Below, piece by piece: positions 15,673-24,330 of a stretch of DNA of 64,000 nt (position 1 is the stretch's first letter; every line of letters starts with the position of its first letter). The notes beneath the pieces are model-generated. The model was not told where the DNA came from and made no database searches. It was given only the letters and a program-made list of their open reading frames with translations. Source of the DNA: Camelimonas abortus (GTDB taxonomy: Bacteria; Pseudomonadota; Alphaproteobacteria; Rhizobiales; Beijerinckiaceae); assembly GCF_042647165.1 (NCBI RefSeq), contig NZ_JBHRUV010000030.1; one strand, 5' to 3'. Made by a program: the position numbers and the translations under genes.

Positions 15673-16521
15673 ATGCTAATGAAAACGTTGCCCCTCAGGC
15701 TTGTGGCGGCAAGCGGCGTTCTGGCCGCCGCGACAGGCAATGTAATGGCTGGCGAGGGTCAGCCCACCCCGTGGGAGATGGGCCTTCAGACGCCGGTGAC
15801 GCCCATCGCCCACGCGATGCACTCGTTCCACGACCTGCTGCTGGCGATCATCACCTGCATCGTGCTGCTGGTGCTGGCGCTGATGTTCTGGGTGGTCTTC
15901 CGCTTCCGCGAGAAGCGCAACCCGAACCCCTCGCGCACCAGCCACAACACGCTGGTCGAGGTCATCTGGACCATCATCCCCGTGCTGATCCTGGTGGTGA
16001 TCGCCGTTCCCTCGTTCCGTCTGCTCAAGGACCAGCTGACGCTGCCGCAGGCCGACGTGGTGATCAAGGCGACCGGCCACCAGTGGTACTGGTCGTATGA
16101 GTATCCCGAGGATCAGGGCGGTTTCTCGTTCGACAGCAACATGGCGCAGGACAAGGAGCCGCGCCTGCTGGCCGTCGACAACGAGGTGGTGCTCCCCGTC
16201 AACAAGACCATCCGCGTCCAGGTCACGGCTTCGGACGTCATCCACGCCTTCGCCGTGCCGTCCTTCGGCGTGAAGATCGACGCCATCCCCGGCCGCCTGA
16301 ACGAGACCTGGTTCCGCGCCGAGAAGGAAGGCGTGTTCTATGGCCAGTGCTCGCTGATCTGCGGCCAGAACCATGCGTTCATGCCGGTCGCGATCCGCAT
16401 CGTGAGCGAGGACGCCTACAAGAAGTGGCTGCAGGAAGCGAAGGCGAAGTTCGCCTCCAACAGCGGCGCGCGTCTCGCCTCCGCCGCGGCTGACGCGCCG
16501 GCGGCCGCGGCGGTCCGCTGA
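15673..16521 (+). CDS. ctaC: cytochrome c oxidase subunit II
   Basis: The 282-residue protein accepts electrons from cytochrome c through the CuA site. It has a signal peptide (1-26), two membrane helices (about 54-76 and 95-114), and a periplasmic cupredoxin domain with the aromatic motif G-H-Q-W-Y-W-S-Y-E-Y. CuA ligands are C226, C230, H234 and M237. The segment reads C-S-L-I-C-G-Q-N-H where C-S-E-L-C-G is typical, so the usual glutamate (CuA carbonyl and Mg/Mn ligand) is leucine at 228. ATG 15673 follows GGGAG; a second ATG two codons later is possible. It is first in the cta operon. Also called coxB. Confidence 0.95.
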   Translation: MLMKTLPLRLVAASGVLAAATGNVMAGEGQPTPWEMGLQTPVTPIAHAMHSFHDLLLAIITCIVLLVLALMFWVVFRFREKRNPNPSRTSHNTLVEVIWTIIPVLILVVIAVPSFRLLKDQLTLPQADVVIKATGHQWYWSYEYPEDQGGFSFDSNMAQDKEPRLLAVDNEVVLPVNKTIRVQVTASDVIHAFAVPSFGVKIDAIPGRLNETWFRAEKEGVFYGQCSLICGQNHAFMPVAIRIVSEDAYKKWLQEAKAKFASNSGARLASAAADAPAAAAVR

Positions 16522-16628
16522 TGACCATCCGTCCGCCGGCGGCCCCCGCCGGCGACGCCGTTATTTCCTGACCGCAGGGACCGCGCCCCCGGCGCCCCCT
16601 GCAGGCGAACCGTATCAGGAGCTGAATT

Positions 16629-18248
16629 ATGGCTTCATCCACCACAGCGGGCCACGACGCCCACGCAGACCATCCGAGGGGTCTGCGGCGCTGGCTGTTC
16701 TCGACCAACCACAAGGACATCGGCACGATGTACCTGTTCTCCGCCCTCATGGCGGGGATCATCGGCGGCTTCCTGTCGATTCTCATGCGCCTTGAGCTGC
16801 AGGAGCCGGGCCTGCAGTATTTCGCCAACGGTCAGGCCTTCAACGTGGTCGTCACCGGTCACGGCCTGATCATGGTGTTCTTCGTGGTCATGCCCGCGCT
16901 GATCGGCGGCTTCGGCAACTGGTTCATCCCGATCATGATCGGCGCGCCGGACATGGCCTTCCCGCGCCTGAACAACATTTCGCTGTGGCTGACCGTCGCC
17001 GCCTTCCTGCTGCTGGTGATCTCGCTGTTCGTCCCCGGCGCGCCCGGAAGCACCGGCTTCGGCGGCGGCTGGATGGCCTATCCGCCGCTGTCGACCAGCG
17101 GTCACCCGGGCCCGGCCGTTGACTTCGGCATCTTCGCCCTGCACGTGGCCGGCGCCTCGTCGATCCTCGGCGCGATCAACTTCATCACCACCATCCTGAA
17201 CATGCGCGCGCCGGGCATGACGCTGCACAAGATGCCGCTGTTCGCCTGGGGCATGCTGGTGACGGCGTTCCTGCTGCTGATCTCGCTGCCGGTGTTCGCC
17301 GGCGCGCTGACCATGCTGCTGACCGACCGCAACTTCGGCACCACCTTCTTCGACCCGGCCGGCGGCGGCGACCCGGTGCTCTACCAGCACCTGTTCTGGT
17401 TCTTCGGCCACCCCGAAGTGTACATCATGATCCTGCCGGCCTTCGGCGTGATCAGCCACATCATCTCGACCTTCTCCCGCAAGCCGATCTTCGGCTACCT
17501 GGGCATGGCCTACGCCATGGTCGCGATCGGCGTGGTCGGCTTCATCGTCTGGGCCCACCACATGTACACGGTCGGCCTGTCGCTCGACACGCAGCGTTAC
17601 TTCGTGTTCGCCACGATGGTCATCGCCGTGCCGACCGGCATCAAGGTGTTCTCGTGGATCGCCACCATGTGGGGCGGCTCCATCCGCATGACCGCCCCGA
17701 TGCTGTGGGCCGTGGGCTTCGTCGGCCTGTTCACCATCGGCGGCGTCACCGGCGTGGTGCTGGCCAACGCCGGCATCGACCGCGCCCTGCACAACACCTA
17801 TTACGTGATCGCCCACTTCCACTACGTGCTGTCGCTGGGCGCGGTGTTCGCCATCTTCGCGGCCTGGTACTACTGGTTCCCGAAGATGTTCGGCTACATC
17901 GTGCCGGACTGGATCGGCAAGCTGCACTTCTGGGTGGCCTTCATCGGCGCGAACGTCCTGTTCTTCCCGATGCACTTCCTGGGCCTCGCCGGCATGCCGC
18001 GCCACTATGTGGACTATCCGGACGCCTACGCCGGCTGGCACAAGATCTCGTCCTACGGCTCCTACATCTTCGCCTTCAGCCTGCTGATCTTCTTCTACGG
18101 CGTGTTCGTCGCGATGCGCCGCAAGGAACGGGCCGCGAACGATCCGTGGGGCATGGGCTCGCCGACCCTGGAGTGGACGCTGTCCTCGCCGCCTCCGTTC
18201 CACCAGTTCGAGAAGCTGCCGCGCATCACCGGCTCGGACAGCCACTGA
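16629..18248 (+). CDS. ctaD: cytochrome c oxidase subunit I
   Basis: The 539-residue catalytic subunit holds heme a and the heme a3-CuB centre, with about twelve membrane helices. It shows the A1-type hallmarks: D-channel N-W-F-I-P-I-M-I-G-A-P-D, the helix VI motif H-P-E-V-Y-I-M-I-L-P-A-F-G with the CuB histidine and cross-linked tyrosine, the H-H-M-Y-T-V-G CuB pair, the K-channel lysine in T-G-I-K-V-F-S-W, and H-F-H-Y-V-L for the heme ligands. ATG 16629 follows AGGAGC. It is 107 bases after ctaC and is followed by a hairpin that may reduce readthrough into ctaB. Confidence 0.97.
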   Translation: MASSTTAGHDAHADHPRGLRRWLFSTNHKDIGTMYLFSALMAGIIGGFLSILMRLELQEPGLQYFANGQAFNVVVTGHGLIMVFFVVMPALIGGFGNWFIPIMIGAPDMAFPRLNNISLWLTVAAFLLLVISLFVPGAPGSTGFGGGWMAYPPLSTSGHPGPAVDFGIFALHVAGASSILGAINFITTILNMRAPGMTLHKMPLFAWGMLVTAFLLLISLPVFAGALTMLLTDRNFGTTFFDPAGGGDPVLYQHLFWFFGHPEVYIMILPAFGVISHIISTFSRKPIFGYLGMAYAMVAIGVVGFIVWAHHMYTVGLSLDTQRYFVFATMVIAVPTGIKVFSWIATMWGGSIRMTAPMLWAVGFVGLFTIGGVTGVVLANAGIDRALHNTYYVIAHFHYVLSLGAVFAIFAAWYYWFPKMFGYIVPDWIGKLHFWVAFIGANVLFFPMHFLGLAGMPRHYVDYPDAYAGWHKISSYGSYIFAFSLLIFFYGVFVAMRRKERAANDPWGMGSPTLEWTLSSPPPFHQFEKLPRITGSDSH

Positions 18249-18277
18249 AGCTGCGGAACGCGATGACGTGAACACGA

Positions 18278-18310
18278 GCCGCCGGCCCCCTGGGCCGGCG
18301 GCTTCGCTTT
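18278..18310 (+). terminator. possible terminator or attenuator after ctaD
   Basis: GCCGCCGGCCC (18278-18288) pairs with GGGCCGGCGGC (18292-18302) around a CCT loop, followed by TTCGCTTT. The stem is strong but the T-run is poor, so partial termination is as likely as full. Confidence 0.5.
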
Positions 18311-18598
18311 GAAATCCGCGGGCGGCGGGCCCCGTCCGACAAAACGCCACACTCTGCGCGCCCTCCGCCGCTATTGAGTTTACGCCCCGAGCGGCTAGAA
18401 GAACCCGGACCGGTTCTGAATCGCGCCGGGCCCTGGGCCGCCGCGTCTCCGCGCCCCGGCCCGGGACCGCGACAGCCGCGCCGGAACGCGCGCGTCCACG
18501 GACGCAGGCGTCCGGCCCGCCGCCTCCTGACGCCCGCCTGGCGCCAGGCGCGACCAGGCCCTCCGGCGAAGCCGGGCTCAGGTGAAAGACCACTCCGG
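18311..18598. other. spacer between ctaD and ctaB
   Basis: Together with the hairpin just upstream this makes a 350-base gap inside the oxidase cluster. No protein gene is supported; an in-frame extension of ctaB across it lacks any membrane or HCO-family character. A promoter for ctaB-ctaG-ctaE may lie here but is not clear. Confidence 0.45.
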
Positions 18599-19588
18599 AT
18601 GACCATGTACGGCGAGCGCCATCCCGCATCCCCCGACGGCAGCGCCGGCGCTGCGGATCCCACCGTCTACGCAGGCGCCCCGCGGGACTATTTCGAGCTG
18701 TTCAAGCCGCGGGTGATGTTCCTCGTGGTGTTCACCGCCCTTGTCGGCATGGTGGTGGCGAAGGGCTCGCTGCATCCGGTCATCGCCGCGGCGTCCCTCG
18801 GGCTGATCGCCCTCGGCGCCGGCGCCTCCGGCGCGCTCAACATGTGGTGGGACCAGGACATCGACGCGCGCATGTCGCGCACGGCCCGGCGCCCGATTCC
18901 CGCAGGCGCGGTGCAGCCGGGCGAGGCGCTGGCCCTCGGCCTTGCGCTCTCCGTGGGTTCGGTGGCGTTCCTCGGCCTCATCGCCAACTGGTTCGCGGCC
19001 GCCTTCCTCGCCTTCACCATCTTCTTCTACGTCGTCATCTATTCGATGTGGCTGAAGCGCTGGACGGCGCAGAACATCGTCATCGGCGGCGCGGCGGGCG
19101 CCTTCCCGCCCATGGTGGCGGAAGCCGCGGTCACCGGCCGGGTCACCTGGGACAGCTTCATCCTGTTCCTGATCATCTTCATGTGGACGCCGCCGCACTT
19201 CTGGGCGCTGGCGCTGAGCAAGGCCAGCGACTACGAACGCGCCGGAGTGCCGATGATGCCGAACGTGGCCGGCCCTGACGCCACCCGCCGGCAGATCCTC
19301 GTCTACACGCTGCTGCTGGCGCCGGTGGGCGTCGCGCCCTTCTTCATGGGGCTCGGCGGCCTGGTCTATGCGGCGGTGTCGGTGATCTCTGGCCTCGCCA
19401 TGATCGTGCTCGCCGTACAGGTGTACCGGCGCCGGGAGGGTGAGGCGGCCGCGCGCGCCGAGCACGCCCTGTTCGGCTTCTCGATCCTGTACCTGTTCCT
19501 GCTGTTCGCCACACTGCTGGCCGAGCACGCCTTTGGCCTCGGCGCCGGTTTCGACATCGGCCCGCGCCTTGTTTCGGCGGTGATGTGA
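18599..19588 (+). CDS. ctaB: protoheme IX farnesyltransferase (heme O synthase)
   Basis: The 329-residue UbiA-superfamily membrane enzyme attaches a farnesyl group to heme B, giving heme O, the precursor of heme A. The first Asp-rich motif is N-M-W-W-D-Q-D-I-D-A-R-M-S-R-T, followed by R-R-P-I-P-A-G, and the second region includes W-T-P-P-H-F-W-A-L-A-L. About 35 residues precede the first F-K-P-R-V motif. ATG 18599 is preceded by AGGTGA; an ATG two codons later is also possible. The next gene starts two bases after its stop. Confidence 0.95.
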   Translation: MTMYGERHPASPDGSAGAADPTVYAGAPRDYFELFKPRVMFLVVFTALVGMVVAKGSLHPVIAAASLGLIALGAGASGALNMWWDQDIDARMSRTARRPIPAGAVQPGEALALGLALSVGSVAFLGLIANWFAAAFLAFTIFFYVVIYSMWLKRWTAQNIVIGGAAGAFPPMVAEAAVTGRVTWDSFILFLIIFMWTPPHFWALALSKASDYERAGVPMMPNVAGPDATRRQILVYTLLLAPVGVAPFFMGLGGLVYAAVSVISGLAMIVLAVQVYRRREGEAAARAEHALFGFSILYLFLLFATLLAEHAFGLGAGFDIGPRLVSAVM

Positions 19589-19589
19589 G

Positions 19590-19760
19590 ATGGAAGACCA
19601 CAAGCAGAAAATCGAATACGTCACGCTCACCCCGGAGCAGAAACGCCGGCGGTCGATGCGGAACGTGGCCATCGCCGTCATCCTGGCCGCCTTTGTCGCA
19701 GTTCTTTACGTCGTGACCTATGTCAAGCTTGGGGTCAACGTGCTGAAGCGGCCGATGTGA
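19590..19760 (+). CDS. small membrane protein in the cta operon (CoxF-like)
   Basis: A 56-residue frame lies between ctaB and ctaG, one base after the ctaB stop. It has a charged N-terminus (M-E-D-H-K-Q-K-I-E-Y-V-T-L-T-P-E-Q-K-R-R) and a single membrane segment at about 27-48 (V-A-I-A-V-I-L-A-A-F-V-A-V-L-Y-V-V). Small proteins at this position in other alphaproteobacteria are named CoxF, usually without a known function. Tight packing on both sides (15 bases to ctaG, with GGGAG in the gap) supports a real gene. A role in oxidase assembly is inferred from context. Confidence 0.8.
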   Translation: MEDHKQKIEYVTLTPEQKRRRSMRNVAIAVILAAFVAVLYVVTYVKLGVNVLKRPM

Positions 19761-19775
19761 GCTGAGGGAGACGCC

Positions 19776-20408
19776 ATGTCCGACAGAACAGACGCGCGCG
19801 CCGGAGCGCCCCGACAGGCTGACGCCGACGCCCGCCGCCGGGCCGGCGCCCGCACCGCGCTGGCCTGCGTGGGCGTGGCGGCGCTGATGGTGGGCGCGTC
19901 CTTCGCCGCCGTGCCGCTGTACCGGCTGTTCTGCCAGACCACCGGCTTTGGCGGCACGCCCATGGTGGCCGCCGCCGGCTCCTCCGCGCAGGTGATCGAC
20001 CGCGAGATCACGGTGCGCTTTGACGCCAACGTGGCGCCGGGCGTGGGCTGGACCTTCCGCCCCGACCAGCCCAGCGTCAAAGTGAAGCTTGGCGAAACGA
20101 AGACCGTCTTTTACACCATCGCCAATCCCGGGGACAAACCGACCACGGGCGTGGCGACGTTCAACGTGCAGCCGGACCTGGCGGGCCAGTTCTTCGTGAA
20201 GGTGCAGTGCTTCTGTTTCGAGGAGCAGACGCTGCAGCCGGGCGAGACGGTGCACGCCCCGGTTGTTTTTTATGTGGACCCGGACCTGCTGAAGCAGCCG
20301 GAAACGAAGAACCTGACGGACATCACCTTGTCGTACACGGTTTTTCGGTCAAAAAATGGCCGCCCTGTGGCCGTAGCCGCGCCCGGCGCGGACAAGAACA
20401 AACTGTGA
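19776..20408 (+). CDS. ctaG: cytochrome c oxidase assembly protein (Cox11)
   Basis: The 210-residue copper chaperone inserts CuB into subunit I. It has one N-terminal membrane helix (about 28-48), then a periplasmic immunoglobulin-like domain. The copper-binding motif is C-F-C-F in V-K-V-Q-C-F-C-F-E-E-Q-T-L, and the conserved V-P-L-Y-R-L-F-C-Q-T-T-G-F-G-G-T lies just after the helix. It ends with N-K-L. ATG 19776 follows GAGGGAG. It is part of the run ctaB-small protein-ctaG-ctaE. Confidence 0.96.
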   Translation: MSDRTDARAGAPRQADADARRRAGARTALACVGVAALMVGASFAAVPLYRLFCQTTGFGGTPMVAAAGSSAQVIDREITVRFDANVAPGVGWTFRPDQPSVKVKLGETKTVFYTIANPGDKPTTGVATFNVQPDLAGQFFVKVQCFCFEEQTLQPGETVHAPVVFYVDPDLLKQPETKNLTDITLSYTVFRSKNGRPVAVAAPGADKNKL

Positions 20409-20450
20409 CGCAATCGAGAGACTCACGCCCCGAGGCAGGAGACTGAATCC

Positions 20451-21311
20451 ATGGCCCACGCGCACGCGAAGCCCGAGCACGACTATCACCTTCTTGAGCC
20501 AAGCCCGTGGCCTATCCTTACCTCGGCCTCAGTTTTCGCGCTGGCCGTCGGCCTGGTCCTGAGCATGAAGGGCATCGACGTGGCCGGGATGAAGCTCGGC
20601 CCGTACGTCCTTGGCGCCGCCATCATCGCCCTCATCTACTGCATGGCCTCGTGGTGGGCCGACGTGATCCGCGAGGCCGAGCACGAGGGGCACCACACCC
20701 GCGTCGTGCAGCTGCACCACCGCTACGGCATGCTGATGTTCATCGGCTCCGAGGTGATGTTCTTCGTGGCGTGGTTCTGGGCCTATTTTGACGCCGCGCT
20801 GTTCCCGGCGGAGGCCGTCCAGTTCACCCGCCTCGAGGTGACCGGCGGCCAGTGGCCGCCGAAGGGCATCGAGACGCTGGACCCCTGGCACCTGCCGCTG
20901 CTCAACACGCTGATCCTGCTCACCTCGGGCACCACCCTCACCTGGGCCCACCACGCCATGCTGGAGAATGACCGCGCGGGCGTGAAGCAGGGCCTGTGGC
21001 TCACCATCGCCCTCGGCGCGCTGTTCAGCCTGGTGCAGGCCTACGAATACACCCACGCCCACTTCGACTTCACCGGCAACATCTATGGCTCGACCTTCGT
21101 GATGGCCACGGGCTTCCACGGCTTCCACGTCATCGTCGGCGCCATCTTCCTGGCGGTGATCCTGGCCCGCGTGTACCGCAACCACTTCACGCCCCACCAG
21201 CATCTCGGCTTCGAGTTCGCCGCCTGGTACTGGCACTTCGTCGACGTGGTGTGGCTGTTCCTGTTCGTCTCCATCTACGTGTGGGGCTCGAACATCCGCT
21301 ACTTCCACTGA
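20451..21311 (+). CDS. ctaE: cytochrome c oxidase subunit III
   Basis: The 286-residue protein has seven predicted membrane helices and is the third core subunit of the aa3 oxidase, which helps keep proton uptake steady. Typical motifs are H-D-Y-H-L-L-E-P-S-P-W-P near the start, F-I-G-S-E-V-M-F-F-V-A-W-F-W-A-Y-F, G-F-H-G-F-H-V-I-V-G and W-Y-W-H-F-V-D-V-V-W-L-F. It follows ctaG by 42 bases; AGGAG precedes the ATG. A terminator-like hairpin lies downstream. Confidence 0.96.
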   Translation: MAHAHAKPEHDYHLLEPSPWPILTSASVFALAVGLVLSMKGIDVAGMKLGPYVLGAAIIALIYCMASWWADVIREAEHEGHHTRVVQLHHRYGMLMFIGSEVMFFVAWFWAYFDAALFPAEAVQFTRLEVTGGQWPPKGIETLDPWHLPLLNTLILLTSGTTLTWAHHAMLENDRAGVKQGLWLTIALGALFSLVQAYEYTHAHFDFTGNIYGSTFVMATGFHGFHVIVGAIFLAVILARVYRNHFTPHQHLGFEFAAWYWHFVDVVWLFLFVSIYVWGSNIRYFH

Positions 21312-21371
21312 CCGCCGCGCGGCGGGCGGGCGCGGCGCGCCCTCCCGTCCGGCGCGCCGGCCACACGTCCG

Positions 21372-21398
21372 GGGGCGGCTGCAACGCCGCCCCTTTGT
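21372..21398 (+). terminator. possible terminator after ctaE
   Basis: GGGGCGGC (21372-21379) pairs with GCCGCCCC (21386-21393) around TGCAAC, followed by TTTGTC. A duplicated 12-base sequence (GTCATTCAGGCC twice, ending about 21420) follows directly. The T-run is short, so termination may be partial. Confidence 0.5.
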
Positions 21399-21495
21399 CA
21401 TTCAGGCCTGTCATTCAGGCCCAGGTCCGCAGGCGCGGTTCGCCGGGCCCCGATCCGCGCGAAACCACGACCGCCCCGAAGCCGGAGACCACCCC

Positions 21496-21909
21496 ATGCA
21501 GCACGACAGCAGCCGCTCCGCCTCCCGTCCCGCCCCGGCGCAGGAGCAGCACTGGCCGCCGCTGTCGCCGGCCGCCACCGGCCTGCGCTGCCGCTGCCCG
21601 CGCTGCGGCGAGGGCCGGCTGTTTCGCGGCTTCCTCACCCTCGCGCCGAAATGCGACGTCTGCGGCCTCGACTACGACTTCGCCGATTCCGGCGACGGTC
21701 CGGCGGTGTTCATCATGCTTGCGTGCGGCTTCATCGTCGTCGGCTTCGCCCTGTGGCTGGAGCTGAACTTCGAGCCGGGCGTGCTGCTGCACCTGCTCAC
21801 CACCCTGCCGCTCGGAATCATTGTCTGCCTGGCGCCGCTGCGGCCGCTCAAGGGGCTGATGATCGCCCTGCAATACGCCAGCCGCGCCGGCGAGGGAGGG
21901 CCCCGGTGA
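21496..21909 (+). CDS. DUF983 membrane protein
   Basis: The 137-residue protein has a zinc-ribbon-like N-terminal part (C-P-R-C-G-E-G-R-L-F-R-G-F-L then C-D-V-C-G-L-D-Y) and two membrane helices. It belongs to the DUF983 family, commonly located in alphaproteobacterial cytochrome oxidase operons between ctaE and the SURF1 gene, as here. Its function is not known to me; metal handling during oxidase assembly is an inference from the cysteines and the context. The stop codon overlaps the SURF1 start. Confidence 0.88.
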   Translation: MQHDSSRSASRPAPAQEQHWPPLSPAATGLRCRCPRCGEGRLFRGFLTLAPKCDVCGLDYDFADSGDGPAVFIMLACGFIVVGFALWLELNFEPGVLLHLLTTLPLGIIVCLAPLRPLKGLMIALQYASRAGEGGPR

Positions 21910-22700
21910 TGACCGGACAGCCCCCCTCCCCTGCCGGCGACCGGCGCGCGCCGGGCGTGGCGTCACTGGCCATTCTCACCGTCTGCGCCCTCGCGGCGCT
22001 GGCGACGCTGCTGTCGCTGGGAACATGGCAGATGCAGCGGCTGGCGTGGAAGGAAGGGCTGATCGCCCGCATCAGCGCCCGCGCCCACGGGCCGGCGGAG
22101 CCGCTGCCGCCGGAAAGCGCGTGGAAGACCTTCGACGCCGAGGCGGAGGAATACCGCCGCGTGCGCCTCTCCGGCCGCTACGACTTCGCCCGCCAGACCC
22201 TGGTGCACGCCAACGGTCCGGGCGCGGGCGGCGAGGTGCGCCCCGGCTATGTGGTGATCACGCCCATGACGCTGCCCGACGGCGCCGTCGTGCTGGTCAA
22301 CCGCGGCTTCATCCCCATGGAGATGCGCGGCGCGCTGGCGCAGACCGACGCGCGCTCGCCGGCCGGGGCCACGGTGACCGGCCTGCTGCGCGCCAGCCAG
22401 AAACACGATCCGTTCGTGCCGGCCAACGATCCGGCGCGGGAGGAGTGGTTCACCCGCGACATCGGCGAGATCGCCGCCGCACGCGGGCTGCGGCGGGTCG
22501 CGCCTTTCATTGTTGATGCTGACGCCGCCCCCGGTTACAGGGAGGGGCCGCGCGGCGGCCTCACGGTGCTCAGCTTCCCGAACCGGCATCTGGAGTACGC
22601 GATGACCTGGTTTGGGCTGGCGCTCGCGCTGGTCGCGGTTTACGTCGCCTGGGTCTGGCGCTGGGCGCGCAGCCGGCGGGAGAGCCGCGCCGCGCCCTGA
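21909..22700 (+). CDS. SURF1 family cytochrome oxidase biogenesis protein
   Basis: The 263-residue protein has the SURF1 layout: one N-terminal and one C-terminal membrane helix flanking a periplasmic domain. Diagnostic motifs are L-G-T-W-Q-M-Q-R-L-A-W-K near residue 40, G-Y-V-V-I-T-P-M with L-V-N-R-G-F-I-P in the middle, and H-L-E-Y-A-M-T-W-F-G-L-A at the end. SURF1 proteins assist heme a insertion into subunit I. The ATG shares a base with the DUF983 stop (TGATG), suggesting coupled translation. Confidence 0.92.
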   Translation: MTGQPPSPAGDRRAPGVASLAILTVCALAALATLLSLGTWQMQRLAWKEGLIARISARAHGPAEPLPPESAWKTFDAEAEEYRRVRLSGRYDFARQTLVHANGPGAGGEVRPGYVVITPMTLPDGAVVLVNRGFIPMEMRGALAQTDARSPAGATVTGLLRASQKHDPFVPANDPAREEWFTRDIGEIAAARGLRRVAPFIVDADAAPGYREGPRGGLTVLSFPNRHLEYAMTWFGLALALVAVYVAWVWRWARSRRESRAAP

Positions 22701-22765
22701 CGCCCGCGCCCGCGGCGGACGGAGGGCCGGCCAGGCCGGCCGCTGGAGTTTCTTCGGAGGCAACC

Positions 22766-24166
22766 TTGCTGCACGTGTCTACCCGGGGCGAAGCCCCTGC
22801 GATCGGCTTTACGGACGCCCTGCTCGCCGGGCTCGCCCGTGACGGCGGCCTTTACGTGCCGCAGGCCTGGCCGCAGATCCCCGCCGCCGACATCGCCGCC
22901 ATGGCCGGCCAGAGCTACGCCGCCGTGGCGCGGCGCGTGATCGGCGCCCTGACCGACGGCGAAATCCCGGACGGGATCCTAGGCGCCATGATCGACGACG
23001 CCTACGCCGTCTTCCGCCACGCCGCCGTGTGCCCGCTGGTGCAGATCGCCGACAACATCTTCGTGCTGGAGCTGTTCCACGGCCCGACCCTCGCCTTCAA
23101 GGACGTGGCCATGCAGCTGCTGGGGCGACTGATGAATCACGCCCTGCGCCAGCGCGGCCAGCGGGCGGTGATCGTCGGCGCCACCTCAGGCGACACCGGC
23201 TCGGCCGCCATCGAGGCCTTCCGCGGCCTCGACCAGGTGGACGTGTTCATCCTCTATCCGCACGGCCGCGTCTCCGAGGTGCAGCGCCGGCAGATGACCG
23301 GCGTCGACGCGCCCAACGTGCACGCCATCGCCATCGAGGGCACCTTCGACGACTGCCAGGCGATCGTGAAGGCGCTGTTCAACGATCACCGCTTCCGCGA
23401 CGAAATGGCCCTCTCCGGCGTCAACTCCATCAACTGGGCCCGCATCGCTGCGCAGACGGTGTATTATTTCACCTCCGCGGTGGCGCTGGGCGCGCCGCAC
23501 CGTCCGGTGGCCTTCTCCGTTCCCACCGGCAATTTCGGCGACATTCTCGCCGGCGACATCGCCCGGCGCATGGGGCTCACGGTGGCCAACCTCGCCATCG
23601 CCACCAACGCCAACGACATCCTGGCGCGCACCCTCGCCACCGGCCGTTACGAGAAGCGCGGCGTCACCCCCACCTCCTCGCCCTCCATGGACATCGAGGT
23701 GTCGTCCAACTTCGAGCGGCTGCTGTTCGAGGCCTGCGGCCGCGACGCCGCCCGGGTGCGGGCGCTGATGGCGTCGCTGGCCCAGTCCGGCTCCTTCAGC
23801 CTGGAGCCGGAGCCGCTGGCGGCGATTCGCGCCGGCTTCACCGCCCACGCCGTCGACGAGGCCGCCACCCGCGACGAGATCGCCCGCGTCTGGCGCGAGA
23901 CCGGCTATGTCATCGATCCGCACACCGCGGTGGCGGTGCGCGGCGCCCGGGCCGAAGTGGCGGCGCGGCCGGCCACGCCGGTGATCGCGCTGTCCACCGC
24001 CCATCCGGCCAAGTTCCCGGACGCGGTGGAGAAGGCCACTGGCGTGCGCCCCGCCCTGCCGCCGCACCTCGCCGACCTGTTCGGCCGGCGCGAGCGGTTC
24101 ACGGTGATGGCCAGCGACCAGGCGGCGGTGGCGGACTTCATCCGCGCCCACGCCTCCCGCCGCTGA
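22766..24166 (+). CDS. thrC: threonine synthase
   Basis: The 466-residue PLP enzyme converts O-phosphohomoserine to threonine. The start is a TTG at 22766, five bases after CGGAGG, giving V-S-T-R-G-E-A-P near residue 4 as in other ThrC; no ATG fits. The PLP lysine is in P-T-L-A-F-K-D-V-A-M-Q, and the phosphate-binding loop is G-A-T-S-G-D-T-G-S-A. The C-terminal S-T-A-H-P-A-K-F is also typical. It ends with an intrinsic terminator. Its pathway partner thrB is 6 kb away on the other strand. Confidence 0.95.
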   Translation: MLHVSTRGEAPAIGFTDALLAGLARDGGLYVPQAWPQIPAADIAAMAGQSYAAVARRVIGALTDGEIPDGILGAMIDDAYAVFRHAAVCPLVQIADNIFVLELFHGPTLAFKDVAMQLLGRLMNHALRQRGQRAVIVGATSGDTGSAAIEAFRGLDQVDVFILYPHGRVSEVQRRQMTGVDAPNVHAIAIEGTFDDCQAIVKALFNDHRFRDEMALSGVNSINWARIAAQTVYYFTSAVALGAPHRPVAFSVPTGNFGDILAGDIARRMGLTVANLAIATNANDILARTLATGRYEKRGVTPTSSPSMDIEVSSNFERLLFEACGRDAARVRALMASLAQSGSFSLEPEPLAAIRAGFTAHAVDEAATRDEIARVWRETGYVIDPHTAVAVRGARAEVAARPATPVIALSTAHPAKFPDAVEKATGVRPALPPHLADLFGRRERFTVMASDQAAVADFIRAHASRR

Positions 24167-24174
24167 GGCCCTGG

Positions 24175-24200
24175 GGCCGGCCGGCGGGCCGGCCTTTTTT
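24175..24200 (+). terminator. intrinsic terminator after thrC
   Basis: GGCCGGCC (24175-24182) pairs with GGCCGGCC (24187-24194) around GGCG, followed by six T (24195-24200). Confidence 0.85.
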
Positions 24201-24330
24201 GCGCCTCCACGCGGCCCGGCCCGCGCCCCGCGCCTGCAGGACGCCGTTTCTGCCGGGGGAATGCCATCCGGCGCGTCCTGCGCTAGAATGGGCGGGATGT
24301 TGTGGACGCCCCGCCCCGGGAGGACGCGCC

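Noticed and set aside
16635..18629. Minus-strand open frame of 664 codons opposite ctaD
   Set aside because: Low-complexity His/Asp/Gly/Arg composition created by the codon use of ctaD on the other strand.
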